Assembly (NCBI RefSeq): GCF_900117445.1
Contig: NZ_FPEJ01000001.1
Span: 1,168,501-1,232,500 of the forward strand
From: Hyphomicrobium sp. NDB2Meth4
GTDB lineage: Bacteria; Pseudomonadota; Alphaproteobacteria; Rhizobiales; Hyphomicrobiaceae
Length of the DNA stretch: 64,000 bases
Direction of reading: 5' to 3'
This document shows positions 18,503 through 29,473 of the stretch, piece by piece. The translations under genes and the position numbers were made by a program. The first letter of the stretch is position 1, and each line of letters begins with the position of its first letter. The notes under the pieces were generated by a model that was not told where the DNA came from, made no database searches, and saw only the letters and a list, made by a program, of their open reading frames with translations.

Positions 18503-19060
18503 TCAGCGGGTCTCGCCGCGCCGCAGCAGGCCTGCTTTGAGGGCTGTTAACGCCGTGCGCAGCCTCTCGTCGCCCACGCTGGATAGTTCCGGCGCTGGAA
18601 TCTGCGATACCGGCCCCGTTGCAACTGGAGCGCGCGGAGCGGGCCGCTCCGGCAACGGCGCCTGCAGAATGCGCAGCTCTGCCACGGCCCGATAGCCGAA
18701 ATGACCGTTGATGCGCTCGATCAATTGCTGTGCCCGATACTGGACGTCGAGCGCCCGCGCCGGCTCCACCCGCACGATCAGCGTAGCGCCGGGACGGCCC
18801 GAATGCATCTCGTCCGCCTCGGCGCCGAAATCCACCCCGCGCGGCCACTTCAGCCGCTCCGGCAAGGTATAGCTGGCAACCTCTTTGCCGACGATCACCG
18901 CCCAATCGGTAATCAGCGCCGCCGCTGCAAACCCGTACTTCTCGAAGGCCTTATGCGTTAGCTTCGGAACGTAGCTGCCGACGGCCCGCGCCGATATGAA
19001 ACCCTGCCCGCGAGTCTGCGGCGCATATGGTCGGCGAAACTGCGATGCGGTGACAGCCAT
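18503..19060 (-). CDS. DUF721 (DciA-like) domain protein
   Basis: A 185-residue protein. The region around AFEKYGFAAAALITDWAVIVG and ATLIVRVEPARALDVQYRAQQLIERINGHFGY matches DUF721, the domain of DciA, the helicase loader found in bacteria that lack DnaC. The ATG at 19060 begins MAVTASQFRRPY; the open frame further upstream overlaps mutY. It leads the operon containing the two DsbA-like genes and smc, the usual order in alphaproteobacteria. A DnaB-loading role is inferred from the family. Confidence 0.8.
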   Translation of the reverse strand: MAVTASQFRRPYAPQTRGQGFISARAVGSYVPKLTHKAFEKYGFAAAALITDWAVIVGKEVASYTLPERLKWPRGVDFGAEADEMHSGRPGATLIVRVEPARALDVQYRAQQLIERINGHFGYRAVAELRILQAPLPERPAPRAPVATGPVSQIPAPELSSVGDERLRTALTALKAGLLRRGETR

Positions 19061-19147
19061 GTGAGGAACCCGGGCGAGGACGTATCCAGCGATGACTTCG
19101 ACGATTACCATCAAGGGATCGATTCGCGGGCGCCGGGAGATCATCCC

Positions 19148-20254
19148 TTGACTGCTGTTGCGAGAAAGCAACTGCCGCTACGGCCGGCCGGCCCCGATAC
19201 GGTCGACGCGCTGCTCGCTTGGTATGACGAAGAGCGCCGCGACCTGCCATGGCGCGTCGCCCCTGGAAAGCGCGCCAATCCCTACCGCGTCTGGCTCAGC
19301 GAGATCATGCTGCAGCAGACCACGGTGAAAGCCGTCATCCCGTTCTACCTTCGCTTTCTCGTCCGCTGGCCGACTGTGGAAAAGCTGGCCGCGGCACCGC
19401 TCGACGACGTTCTCGCGGCCTGGGCTGGCCTCGGCTACTACAGCCGCGCCCGCAACCTGCATAAGTGCGCAGTGGTGGTCGCCACCGAACTCGGCGGCAA
19501 ATTCCCTTCCACCGTCGCAGAGCTGCAGAAGCTGCCGGGCATCGGCCCCTACACAGCCAACGCCATTGCCGCCATCGCCTTCGGTGAGGCGGCAACTCCG
19601 GTCGATGGCAACGTAGAGCGTGTCGTCGCGCGCCTCTTCGCGGTGCGACAGCCGCTCCCTGCAGCGAAAACCGAATTGAAGCGTCTTGCCGCGAGCCTCA
19701 CGCCGCAGCGCCGCGCCGGCGACTTTGCCCAGGCGATGATGGACCTGGGCGCGGGCATCTGCACACCCAAGCGCCCATCATGTCTTGTTTGCCCTGTGCA
19801 GCAGGACTGTGCCGCCTCTGCGCACGGCATCGCCGAGCAATTGCCGATGCGCCTCGAGCGCGCCGAGCGTCCGCAACGTGTCGGCTACGCTTTCGTCGCC
19901 CTTCGCGAGGATGGCCACGTGCTGTTGCGCAAGCGCGCCGAAGCAGGTCTTCTCGGTGGAATGCTGGAGGTGCCCGGAACCCACTGGGGCGACCTTCTCC
20001 CTCCGGTAAAGGAGGCGCTCCGCACAGCGCCCGTGCGCGCCGACTGGTGGGCGGTGCCGGGCACGGTTGTGCACGTCTTCACGCACTTCCGGCTTGAGGT
20101 GGTCGTCTATCGCGCTCTGGTGCCGAACGATGCAACGCTCAACTTCTGGGCCGAGCCCGACCGCTGCCAATGGGTCGCGCGCCGCGACATGCACGGCGCC
20201 GCCATTCCCAGTGTCATGCGCAAGATCATCTCCCACGCCTTGAGCGAGACCTAG
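19148..20254 (+). CDS. mutY: A/G-specific adenine DNA glycosylase
   Basis: A 368-residue base-excision enzyme that removes adenine opposite 8-oxoguanine. SEIMLQQTTVKAVIPFY holds the catalytic Glu; LPGIGPYTANAIAAIAFGE is the helix-hairpin-helix; PVDGNVERVVARL holds the Asp. The cluster Cys follow C-x6-C-x2-C-x5-C (CTPKRPSCLVCPVQQDC). A C-terminal NUDIX-like domain (MLEVPGTHWG) recognises the oxidised base. TTG at 19148 with GGGAGA seven bases upstream is chosen; an in-frame GTG at 19061 would abut the divergent DUF721 start directly. Confidence 0.93.
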   Translation: MTAVARKQLPLRPAGPDTVDALLAWYDEERRDLPWRVAPGKRANPYRVWLSEIMLQQTTVKAVIPFYLRFLVRWPTVEKLAAAPLDDVLAAWAGLGYYSRARNLHKCAVVVATELGGKFPSTVAELQKLPGIGPYTANAIAAIAFGEAATPVDGNVERVVARLFAVRQPLPAAKTELKRLAASLTPQRRAGDFAQAMMDLGAGICTPKRPSCLVCPVQQDCAASAHGIAEQLPMRLERAERPQRVGYAFVALREDGHVLLRKRAEAGLLGGMLEVPGTHWGDLLPPVKEALRTAPVRADWWAVPGTVVHVFTHFRLEVVVYRALVPNDATLNFWAEPDRCQWVARRDMHGAAIPSVMRKIISHALSET

Positions 20255-20294
20255 CGGACGCTCGCCGTCAGCAAGCGTCCGCAGATGCGATCTC

Positions 20295-21314
20295 TCACTG
20301 CGGCTTCATCGCACCCTGAGCTTCCGGCAGCGACTTAACCTGCGCTTCATCGAGCGTCAGAACCACGCCGTCTGGGCGCGTCTCCTGAATTTGGTTCGCT
20401 GTGATGTGATAGCGCCGGTCACCCATGCCCAGGAACGTGCCGCCGTCGAAGAAGATGTCGGTGATCTTGTCGTCCGCGCCGCGTTTGATCTGGGCAATCT
20501 CGCCGACTTTCTCATTGTTGCGGCTGAAGATGGGGCGACCGATCCAGCGCGGCTCGTCAGCGGCCGTAACCGTCAGGTCGCGCGCTACTGGAGCCTGCAT
20601 CGGTGTCTCTACCGCGGACGGCGCGTTGGCAACCGTAGTCGTCTCGTGCGGCCGGCCGAACAGGTACCAGGCCAGCGCACCGAGCGCGACCACCGCGAGT
20701 GCCGGCGCGACCCAACCCCACTGCGAACGATCGTCCGCACGCGTGCGGCTCATACCCGTCACGTTCGTTGGCTGATCGAGAATACCGGCGTCGCTGAGCT
20801 GCCGCGCAAATCCGGATGGAAGCGCACGAGAGATGTTGCCTGCCTGTGACTGCAGCAGGTTCGCAAGCCCAGAGGCACTGAGACCGCTCGCCCGCTGCTG
20901 CTGCCCGAGCACGCCAAGCACCATTGGACCGAGCAAGCCGATGAGGCCCTTCGATGCGCCTTCGCCGATGCCGGAATAGCGCCCCAGTGACTGCGCGAGC
21001 GTGGACACCGTATTCCCGCCCAGCAACGAAGAGATCGCGCCGAGCCCCATGTCCATCGCATCGCGTTGGCCCGCCGGTCCGTTGTTGGCAAATTCGGCCA
21101 GCGCTCCCGGCTGCACTTGCGAGGCAGCGTCGGCCAATCTCGTCGCGCCGCCCGGTTTGTTCACCAGCGACATGAACGCAGCCAGCAATCCAGGCACGCC
21201 GGCCGAAACAGCCTTCTCGATCATCGACTGGTCGATGCCGAGCGCTTGGGCGACGCGCGATAGCAGTTCGGGGGTGAGTAGCTTGGCAACGCTCGCAACC
21301 AGATTAGTCGACAT
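20295..21314 (-). CDS. DUF937 domain protein with membrane helix and PRC-barrel domain
   Basis: A 339-residue protein. Residues 1 to about 170 are a DUF937/YidB-like helical domain, rich in Ala, Gly and Leu (LLTPELLSRVAQALG, GLIGLLGPMVLGVLGQQ). One membrane helix is near residue 210 (VAPALAVVALGALAWYLFG). The C-terminal part resembles a PRC-barrel (IGRPIFSRNNEKVGEIAQI, DIFFDGGTFLGMGDRRYHI). Both domain types are widespread, and neither gives a biochemical role. The ATG at 21314 follows GGGAG at six bases; a second ATG two codons upstream sits too close to that site. Confidence 0.75.
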   Translation of the reverse strand: MSTNLVASVAKLLTPELLSRVAQALGIDQSMIEKAVSAGVPGLLAAFMSLVNKPGGATRLADAASQVQPGALAEFANNGPAGQRDAMDMGLGAISSLLGGNTVSTLAQSLGRYSGIGEGASKGLIGLLGPMVLGVLGQQQRASGLSASGLANLLQSQAGNISRALPSGFARQLSDAGILDQPTNVTGMSRTRADDRSQWGWVAPALAVVALGALAWYLFGRPHETTTVANAPSAVETPMQAPVARDLTVTAADEPRWIGRPIFSRNNEKVGEIAQIKRGADDKITDIFFDGGTFLGMGDRRYHITANQIQETRPDGVVLTLDEAQVKSLPEAQGAMKPQ

Positions 21315-21388
21315 GTGCATCTCCCTTTGAGGACAGACTTTGGCCCGTTTGGGAGTGGAGCGCGTGGTGGCGCCAGTCTCCTGCGGGT

Positions 21389-23469
21389 TCAACGCCCGCC
21401 GTCGTGGCACACCGGGTTTAATGCATTGTTGTTCCAGCAACTTCGATCTAGCGAGAATGCCGAGCTATTTGTCTTTGCCTTCGGGATAGCTCCGGTGATG
21501 ATCGCGTCACTCGCTGCGGGCTCTATCGCGGGCGATGGCGCAATAGCTCGCCTGAACGCATCCGCCATGAGCATTGCACCATCGCGCGCGATGTGATCGT
21601 CGTCGCGATAGAGTGGCTGCCCATCGAGCCATCCAAGGCACCGAGTCGGGCCACACAGATACTGTGAGACCGGCATGATCTCGACCTCGGGCCTTTCGGC
21701 GGCGACGGATTGCAGGATCGGCAGATAATGCGAGCGCTGCCGCTCGTACGCGCTCCGGTCGAGGCCGATGCCGCCAGCGCCAGCATCTCCCCAAACGTGC
21801 ATCAGCCGCGCCGCAGCTTTTGGATCGAGCTCAGCTCCCGTCGGCACGTCTTCGAACAGCACGAGGCTGCGGCCCGGCAGCGCTTCCGTCAGTCGCGAAA
21901 GCCCCCGCGCTAGAGATGTCCTGTTATAGGCGCGGCCGGAGCCGTCGTATCCCGCATCTCGAAATTCCAGCTTTCTGAATTGCCGCTCAGGGCTCACATG
22001 CAGGCCCCAGTAACAGACGACCACTACGCGCTTGACCTGCGGAGCCTTCGCCATCAGCGCGATGAAGTCCGGCATTGGCCGGCTATAGTCCGGGTTTCGG
22101 ATCTCAGTAACGCCCGGCAGCGGACAAAATCCGGGAGCCCAGATGAAATATCCTGCTCGGCCGATGTCGGCTGCCACCTTGAACACGGCCGGGGCTACCG
22201 CGTTGGCGTGGCTGTCACCAACCAGCACGAACGAGGGCGTTCGTCCCTTCGCACCGAACACGCAGTAGCTGCTGCCGCTTTCCGTCGAGATACCGCGATC
22301 GACGCATTCGAGCCGCGGCGAGCTTTCGGATTTGCCGAGAACCGCAGCCGTCTCCGGCGAAAGGCGCTGAGGTAGACCGCCGCTGAGCCACGCAATGCAC
22401 GCCGCTGCACCAACAAGGGCGGCACCGCCGCCGAGCGCGCGCGACAGGTCGGGCAACGTCCAGGCGCGGGCCGGCCGCTCGACGAAAAAGTAGCTGCCGG
22501 TCGCGAGCACGAGAACCATCGCGAGAGCCAGCGCCGTCTGCACGGCATCGAGTTCGCCCCCGTTTGCGTAGCGTGCGAACACCAGCACTGGCCAATGCCA
22601 TAGGTAGAGCGAGTACGAGATCAGGCCGATCCACACCAACGGTCGCCACGCTAGCGCCGGCGTCAGCGCCGATGGCCGCTGTCCCGCCCAGATCATCATC
22701 GCCGCGCCCCCACCGGCATGAGAGCCGCGACGCCTGGGAACGCTGTGCTCTCGCTGAACGTGGTCGCGGCAGTGATGATCAAGGCAAGTCCGCACAGACT
22801 TGCCAGCGCAGCAGTCCTGCCGGAATTCGGCTGCCCAAAAAGACCGAGGGCTAAAAGCGAGCCTGTTGCCAGCTCCCAGGCTCGCGCCGGAAGCAGGTAG
22901 TAAGCCGCAAGCGGGTCGGTGAAGGTCGTAATCGCGCTGATGGCCAGCGACGCCGCAAAGACAGCCATCAGCCCTGCAACCATCGCCCCGCGCCACGGCA
23001 ACTTCGCCAGCGCCAGAAGGAAGATGGGGTGGACGAGATAGAACTGTTCTTCGATCGCCAAGGACCACGTGTGCAGCAGCGGCTTCAGATGGCCGGCCGC
23101 ATCGAAGTAGCCAGACTGGTCTTGAAACAGAAAGTTGGAGACGAAGAAAATTGCCGCCACGGCACTCTCGGCCGCACGCGCCAGGTCCTGCGGAATGAAG
23201 AGCACCATCGCCGCTGCAAGAGAGGTTCCAATGACGAGCAGCAATGCCGGCAGGATTCGTCGCGCGCGCCGCGCGTAGAACGTCGCAATCGAGAAGGTGT
23301 CGCGCTCGCTGAGAATGATGGACGTGATCAAAAAGCCGGAAATGACGAAGAACACGTCGACGCCGACATATCCGCCCGGAACGATCGCAAAATCAAAATG
23401 AAACAACAAAACAATGACGACAGCGACCGCGCGCATGGCGTCGATATCGGATCGGTAAGCCAAAGCCAC
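21389..23469 (-). pseudogene. OafA/YrhL-type acyltransferase with C-terminal SGNH domain, frameshifted
   Basis: The 5' part (start 23469) encodes the acyltransferase-3 membrane domain, with RSDIDAMRAVAVVIVLLFHF, GGYVGVDVFFVISGFLI and LLHTWSLAIEEQFYLVHP, and ends at a stop near 22696. The rest continues in another frame (WIGLISYSLYLWHWPVLVF) into an SGNH esterase domain with VGDSHANA and DDDHIARDG. The two frames meet at a run of five C on the plus strand (22707-22711): one more base there gives continuous MPVGGAAMMIW. Such proteins O-acylate cell-surface glycans. It is either a recent pseudogene, a phase-variable tract, or a sequencing error. Confidence 0.8.
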
Positions 23470-23642
23470 CGGCGCCCCCGGAATTATTTGCCCTCGCCTG
23501 CTCCTTCGCTACGCAAAACCGAGCCCCCTACACCGGCAATGTACGTTTTCCGCCGGCCTCCCAAAGCGCCAGTTTCGACTTTTCACCTTCTAACTGTTGT
23601 TCATCCCAGCCCGATCATCGCCTCCGACGCGGCCCGATAAAC

Positions 23643-23680
23643 GAAAAAGGCCCCCCGGACATGACCGGGAGGCCTCTTTT
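23643..23680 (-). terminator. Terminator of the RlpA gene
   Basis: An imperfect stem of AAAAAGGCCCCCCGG against CCGGGAGGCCTCTTTT, giving a T-run on the minus strand, lies about 55 bases after the rlpA-like stop. Confidence 0.75.
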
Positions 23681-23735
23681 CCCTCGGCATTGCACCGAAG
23701 TAGGCAGAAGCTCGGGAGCTTCGGCTTTCTGTCCG

Positions 23736-24083
23736 TTACTTGTTGCCCTTGCCGACGACAGCGACTTCGACGCGCTGCAGGCCGGAGAAGCCGAGCGCGT
23801 TGGCCGCGCCCTTGGACAGATCGATAATGCGGCCTTTCACGAAAGGCCCGCGGTCCACGACCGTAACGATCACGGATTTGCCAGTGCGGAGGTTCTTGAC
23901 GCGCAGCTTGGTGCCGAACGGGTGGCTACGGTGCGCGGCTACCATGGCGCCCGAGCTGTACGAACGTCCGCTGGCCGTCGTCGACAGGTCCGAATAGTGC
24001 GATGCGATACCGGTCTGAGCATGGGCGGCTGCGAAAGGCAGCACGACCGCGGCGGCGAGCATTCCAGCGCGTAGGGCTTGCAT
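23736..24083 (-). CDS. rlpA: RlpA-like double-psi beta-barrel protein
   Basis: A 115-residue secreted protein with a Sec signal (MLAAAVVLPFAAAHAQ) and one RlpA domain: GIASHYSDLSTTASGRSY, AAHRSHPFGTKLRVKNL, and VVDRGPFVKGRIIDLSKGAA. The domain cuts denuded peptidoglycan strands in characterised members. It has no SPOR domain, so it is a short form and may not be septum-targeted. The catalytic-type Asp and His (AHRSHPFGT, VDRGPF) are present. The ATG follows GGGAG at six bases. Confidence 0.88.
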   Translation of the reverse strand: MQALRAGMLAAAVVLPFAAAHAQTGIASHYSDLSTTASGRSYSSGAMVAAHRSHPFGTKLRVKNLRTGKSVIVTVVDRGPFVKGRIIDLSKGAANALGFSGLQRVEVAVVGKGNK

Positions 24084-24322
24084 GTGAACTCCCTCAGTTG
24101 TTGCAGACGGGGGCTTCGTTGCATCCCAAACGCAGGAAGGGAATAGGGAGTTCTTTCAAAGAGTTGAAACGATTTGCAATATACCTTCTGTTAACTAGAG
24201 CGGGCCCCGCAATAATGCGCTTTGATCGCCTTTTGTACGAGTGATCAAGAAATTGCGCTTAACGCTGTCCATTAAGTATCGCGCTCATGCAAAGCGCGCA
24301 TACGAAGCTTCGGCCGGATGCT

Positions 24323-24607
24323 TCAGCGCGACTTTCGCCGCGAGTTTGCCGCCCCATCGTTGGCCGGAATCTGCCGCGTCGACTGCTTCAGCGCTTCCTT
24401 CAGCGAACTCGGACGGCCGTGCTTCTTCAACAGGTCGCGGAACGCTTCATCTGCGAGATCCTGCATGTCCTTCATGGAGTCGCGTCCCAGCAACTCCAGC
24501 GCCTGCAGAGTTTCAGGATCGAAGCTGATCAGTTTGCGTGGATCACGCTCCGGCCGAGGCGGTGCTTTGCCTCTGCCGTCGCTCCCCGCCGCTTTTTTCG
24601 AAGCCAT
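24323..24607 (-). CDS. Small protein downstream of ku, ribbon-helix-helix-like
   Basis: A 94-residue basic protein. Its centre (LISFDPETLQALELLGRDSM, then DMQDLADEAFRDLLKKHG) resembles a ribbon-helix-helix DNA-binding fold, flanked by Lys/Arg-rich tails. The ATG at 24607 has GGAG eight bases upstream and lies 23 bases after the ku stop, so the two are probably co-transcribed. A role in non-homologous end joining is only suggested by position. The same frame is open into ku, but that part is a shadow of ku. Confidence 0.65.
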   Translation of the reverse strand: MASKKAAGSDGRGKAPPRPERDPRKLISFDPETLQALELLGRDSMKDMQDLADEAFRDLLKKHGRPSSLKEALKQSTRQIPANDGAANSRRKSR

Positions 24608-24630
24608 CGCACGCTGCTCCGGCGAGAAGA

Positions 24631-25491
24631 TCAGGCGCGCTTTTTCGCGCTGCGCCGGGCAGCTGGTGCACGCCGGCTCGCGGTTTTCGTGCTCTTCTGC
24701 TTGGCTCCGCTGCTCTCGCCGATCGACTTGCGCAGCGCCGACATCAGGTCGATTACCTTGGCTCCGCCCGGCGAAACCTCCTCGTGCGGCGCCTTGATCT
24801 TCTGGCCCTTCATCTTCTTGTTGATGAGGTCGTGCAGCGCCGTCGCGTAGTGATCCTCGAACTGATCGGGCGTGAACTTTCCGGCCTTGCGATCGATCAG
24901 CTCCACCGCGAGATCGACCATCTCTTTGTCCGGCTTCAGCGAAGGCACGGTATCGAAGAAGTCGGCCGGCTCGCGCAGCTCGTTGGCATAGCGCAGCATT
25001 TCCATCAGCAGCCCGTCGCCAAGCGCCGTGATGGCCACCAGCCACTCGCGCCCGCCGATCGTCAGCTGGGCAAGCCCCGCCTTGCCGGTCTTCTTCAGCG
25101 CATCGCGAATGACGACGTAGCCTTCCGCCGAGTGCTTGTCGGCTGGCGTGATGTAGTAGGGCCGCTCGAAGTAACGCGGATCGATTTCGGTCGCATCGAC
25201 GAATTTGACCAGATCGATGGTCTTTTTGCTCTCGAGCTTCACCGCCTCGATCTCGTCAGGCTCGAGCGTGATGTAGGTGTCCTGATCGACCTCGTAGCCC
25301 TTGACGATGTCCGAGCTCTTCACTTCGCCGACGCCCTGCACCGTCTTGGTGTAGTTGATGCGCCGCCCCGAGGGCTTATGGATCTGTCTGAAGGAGATTT
25401 CCGATTTCGTCTCGACGGCGTTGTAGAGCTCGACCGAAATCGAAACGAGGGAGAGCCGGAGAAAGCCCTTCCAGTATGCACGCGCGGCCAT
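24631..25491 (-). CDS. ku: Non-homologous end-joining protein Ku
   Basis: A 286-residue bacterial Ku. The core begins AYWKGFLRLSLVSISVELYNA, as in most alphaproteobacterial Ku, and includes RRINYTKTVQGVGEV, VDATEIDPRYFERPYYITP, and PDQFEDHYATALHDLINKK. The C-terminus is a Lys/Arg-rich tail (ASRRAPAARRSAKKR) likely to bind DNA. It forms a ring homodimer on DNA ends and recruits LigD. No ligD is in this window. Confidence 0.95.
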   Translation of the reverse strand: MAARAYWKGFLRLSLVSISVELYNAVETKSEISFRQIHKPSGRRINYTKTVQGVGEVKSSDIVKGYEVDQDTYITLEPDEIEAVKLESKKTIDLVKFVDATEIDPRYFERPYYITPADKHSAEGYVVIRDALKKTGKAGLAQLTIGGREWLVAITALGDGLLMEMLRYANELREPADFFDTVPSLKPDKEMVDLAVELIDRKAGKFTPDQFEDHYATALHDLINKKMKGQKIKAPHEEVSPGGAKVIDLMSALRKSIGESSGAKQKSTKTASRRAPAARRSAKKRA

Positions 25492-25941
25492 AGTAAGCTC
25501 CGCAACTCAGGGGGAAACGCGACCCCCACCTTATGACGCCAATGATAACAGAAAAGTTCCTGACGCGGAGGATTGCTGCACCTAGCAGCAGTCGTCTCCT
25601 TCTGGCCCGTCCAGGTGCCCGGTCGGGTGACGGGCCGCTGCCTCGCCGGCTCAGTCGGCCGCCCGGCATCGACCTCAGGGGAGGGCCCTCCTCAGGGTAG
25701 CGGCAACCCGCCGCGAGCGTGGGGCGCCGCCCCCCCTCATGGTCCCTTGGCAGGGTCAACCCGCGGGCCTGTCTCGCACCTGCGAACGCTCCCTTGTGAC
25801 GCCCGTTCCGCTGCGCATTGCCCGCAATGCGTGGCATTGCAGTCACCCTTAGTTAAGCGTCCGTTGTTACCTTCTCAAAATGAGGCGGACCCGGGGGGAA
25901 CGATGTTCCGTGGTCCTTATTCAGGATCAACGAGGCGAATA
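25492..25941. other. Long divergent intergenic region between ku and a small exported protein
   Basis: This 450-base stretch separates divergent starts. It is very GC-rich and holds the perfect palindrome GAGGGCCCTC at 25681-25690. Open frames across it have low-complexity Pro/Arg/Gly translations and no recognisable family, so I treat it as non-coding, with promoters for both sides. Confidence 0.55.
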
Positions 25942-26208
25942 ATGCGGATTACCCTAGCACTTGGCTCGGCGGCCTTCGCGGCGCTGGCCTTCATCGCTGT
26001 CCCACAAGCCCCCGCCAAGGCCGAGTTCTATCGCACGCCGTCGGGCGAGGTGAAGTATCGCCGTCCGGACCAGAACTACGCCACTGGCCCATACCTCTTC
26101 TATTATCGCGGCTACGCTTACCCGTACTATCCGGGCCTCGCCTATCGTGAGCGCACCGGCGAGCTGCGCCCCACCGACGTGCCGCAGCGCGAGCGCGTCC
26201 AGCGCTAA
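25942..26208 (+). CDS. Small exported Tyr/Pro-rich protein
   Basis: An 88-residue protein with a Sec signal peptide (ITLALGSAAFAALAFIAVP, cleavage after AKA). The mature part is rich in Tyr and Pro (YATGPYLFYYRGYAYPYYPG) and has no recognised domain. A second possible start is ATG 25903, which has GGGGGAA just upstream and would add 13 residues before the signal. Envelope location is inferred. Confidence 0.65.
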   Translation: MRITLALGSAAFAALAFIAVPQAPAKAEFYRTPSGEVKYRRPDQNYATGPYLFYYRGYAYPYYPGLAYRERTGELRPTDVPQRERVQR

Positions 26209-26235
26209 ACGGGCGAACGCCCTCTAGCTGAACAT

Positions 26236-26257
26236 CATGGCCGCTTCCGCGGCCATG
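26236..26257. terminator. Hairpin after the small exported protein
   Basis: A perfect 9-bp stem, CATGGCCGC-TTCC-GCGGCCATG, lies 28 bases after the stop. There is no T-run, so termination is uncertain. Confidence 0.45.
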
Positions 26258-26281
26258 AACCGTTGTCTGCTGCCCAACGGC

Positions 26282-26535
26282 CAAGCTTCTCTCAGCTCGC
26301 GTCACCAAGAAAAACGCCGCCTCAGGCGGCAAGGGCGCAAGGCGCCCCGGCGCGAGCGCCGGATCTCAGCGTTGCGTGACGCCCGCCGCACATCAAGCTT
26401 CTCTCAGCTCGCGTCACCAAGAAAAACGCCGCCTCAGGCGGCAAGGGCGCAAGGCGCCCCGGCGTGAGCGCCGGATCTCAGCGTGCGTGACGCCCGCCGC
26501 ACATCAAGCTTCTCTCAGCTTGCGTCGCCTAGCAA
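26282..26535. repeat. Dispersed triple-hairpin repeat, locus B (tandem, period 111-112)
   Basis: Two full units (starting 26282 and 26394) and a partial third (26505) lie between convergent genes. Each unit has three hairpins in a row: GCCGCC-TCA-GGCGGC, GGGCGC-AAG-GCGCCC and CCGGCG-CGAG-CGCCGG (first unit 26316-26362). The flanks are CTCTCAGCTCGCGTCACC and GCGTGACGCCCGCCGCACAT. Confidence 0.88.
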
Positions 26536-27888
26536 CTAAGCCTGCGTCGCCTGGATGCGACCGTCCTCATCCTCGAACGGATAGCGTGCCGGATCGAACG
26601 GCTCGCGCAACCCCTTCTCGGCCAGCAGCCGCGAGCGCCGCTTCAGCAGCGGCAGGATCCGTCGCGCCACCCAGATCGTGCGCCGTGTCGCGCCCGGATC
26701 GAGCAGTTGCGTTTCCGGAATCTTGAAGCCGCGCCACTTCAGGATGAAGCCGATCGGCAGCTCCATCTCGTCCTGTAGCGCGATCATGTCCGCGTAGAGT
26801 TTCGATGCCGGCGAGATGATCGTGCCGAAGCCGTTCCGTGCCTGTGCCCAGCCGACGATGTAAAGGTTCTTCACGTTGGCCGGAAACGCCCCGCCATAGA
26901 CGTGCGCCACGTCGTTCTCGATCGGCACCAGGCTCTTGGGCAGGAACGGGATCGAGTTTTTGAAGCCCGTGGCGGCGACCACCACGTCGTATTCGCCCAC
27001 GCTGCCATCGACGAAGTGCACCTTCGTGCCCGCGAACCGCTCGATATCCGGCCGCGGCTTGATGCGGCCCTGGCGCAGATAGTTGAGCACGTCCGTGCCG
27101 AACGCAGGGTGTCGCGCGAACAGCTTGTGCCCCGGCTTCTGCAGCCCGTAGCGGCGATAGTCGCCGATGAAAATGCGCACGGCGGAATGCAGGATGAACC
27201 GTTGCAGCGTAACGGGAAGGTTCCAGATTGGCAGGTCCGTCAGCGGAACGCCGAACACCGTCTTCGGCAGAAACCAGTAGCCCGAACGCAGGCTCCAGTC
27301 GCACGACGCGCCAACCCTGGCCGACTCGCATGCGATATCGCAGCCCGAATTGCCGCCTCCGATCACCAGTACGCGCTGGCCGGCCAGCTGCCGGGACTCC
27401 TTGTACTCCGCGGAGTGAATGAGAGTGCCCGTGAAGCGCCCCGGATAGTCGATCTCGCGCTTGTCCCAGTGATGCCCGTTGCAGACGACCACGCCCTTGT
27501 AGGTGCGCTCCTCGCCGTCATCGAAAGTCACCTGCCAGCTCTCGTCCGCGAGCGGCTGAGCCCGCACCACCCTGCGGCGCAGCTCCAGGCCGTCCATGAG
27601 GCTACGGTCGTGCGCGAAGCTCTCGAGATATCGCAGCATCTGCGCGCTGGAGGGAAAGTCGGGATAGTGCGCCGGCATCGGATAATCCGTGTAGCCGGTC
27701 GACTTTTTCGACGAGACGATATGGACGCCCTGATAGACGCCGTGGCGCCAAAGGCCTCCAATTCCGTCGCTGACGTCAACGTGATCGAAAGCGACCCCGC
27801 GCTGCTTCAGCGCGTCCGCCATAGCCAAGCCGATTGGCCCCGCTCCGATTACCAGCAAGCGGTCGGTTCTCACCGAGTTGCGACGCAT
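26536..27888 (-). CDS. Flavin-containing monooxygenase-like NAD(P)/FAD oxidoreductase
   Basis: A 450-residue protein. The FAD-binding Rossmann motif is LVIGAGPIGLAMADALKQRG near the N-terminus; the NADPH-binding motif is VLVIGGGNSGCDIACE near residue 180; the ATG motif is VVVAATGFKNSIPF. Between them is GGLWRHGVYQGVHIVSSKK, as in FMO and Baeyer-Villiger-type enzymes. It probably oxygenates a small organic substrate, but the substrate is not evident. It is not in an operon with neighbours. Confidence 0.82.
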   Translation of the reverse strand: MRRNSVRTDRLLVIGAGPIGLAMADALKQRGVAFDHVDVSDGIGGLWRHGVYQGVHIVSSKKSTGYTDYPMPAHYPDFPSSAQMLRYLESFAHDRSLMDGLELRRRVVRAQPLADESWQVTFDDGEERTYKGVVVCNGHHWDKREIDYPGRFTGTLIHSAEYKESRQLAGQRVLVIGGGNSGCDIACESARVGASCDWSLRSGYWFLPKTVFGVPLTDLPIWNLPVTLQRFILHSAVRIFIGDYRRYGLQKPGHKLFARHPAFGTDVLNYLRQGRIKPRPDIERFAGTKVHFVDGSVGEYDVVVAATGFKNSIPFLPKSLVPIENDVAHVYGGAFPANVKNLYIVGWAQARNGFGTIISPASKLYADMIALQDEMELPIGFILKWRGFKIPETQLLDPGATRRTIWVARRILPLLKRRSRLLAEKGLREPFDPARYPFEDEDGRIQATQA

Positions 27889-28072
27889 GCCCGTCCCAGG
27901 AATATCGATGTGAAGGGCTACTGCCTTACGCCGAGAAGGGTTATCAGTCTACTGCGGTGTCATCGCCCGGCGACGAGCACGGCTGATTGGCCCCGATTTA
28001 CGTCAGTCTACGAACGCGCATCGGGGCCAAATTGTCTCAAATAGGAGCGGATGTCTCGCTCAAAGTCATTGT

Positions 28073-29363
<1,291 letters not shown>

Positions 29364-29473
29364 TATACAACGCGGAAGCCTGGGCGCCGCTGGATGCCTT
29401 TCGCGCGAAAGCGCGAAGCGGGTGCGATCAAGAACTTCTGGGAATAACGGCGCATCATCGATGCGCGAAGCGC

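Noticed and set aside
24258-24275. Second CtrA-like box, TTAA...TTAA
   Set aside because: The spacer is nine bases, not seven, so it does not fit the consensus.
25376-25846. Minus-strand open frame across the ku start and its upstream region
   Set aside because: Overlaps ku out of frame, low-complexity Arg/Gly composition, no similarity.
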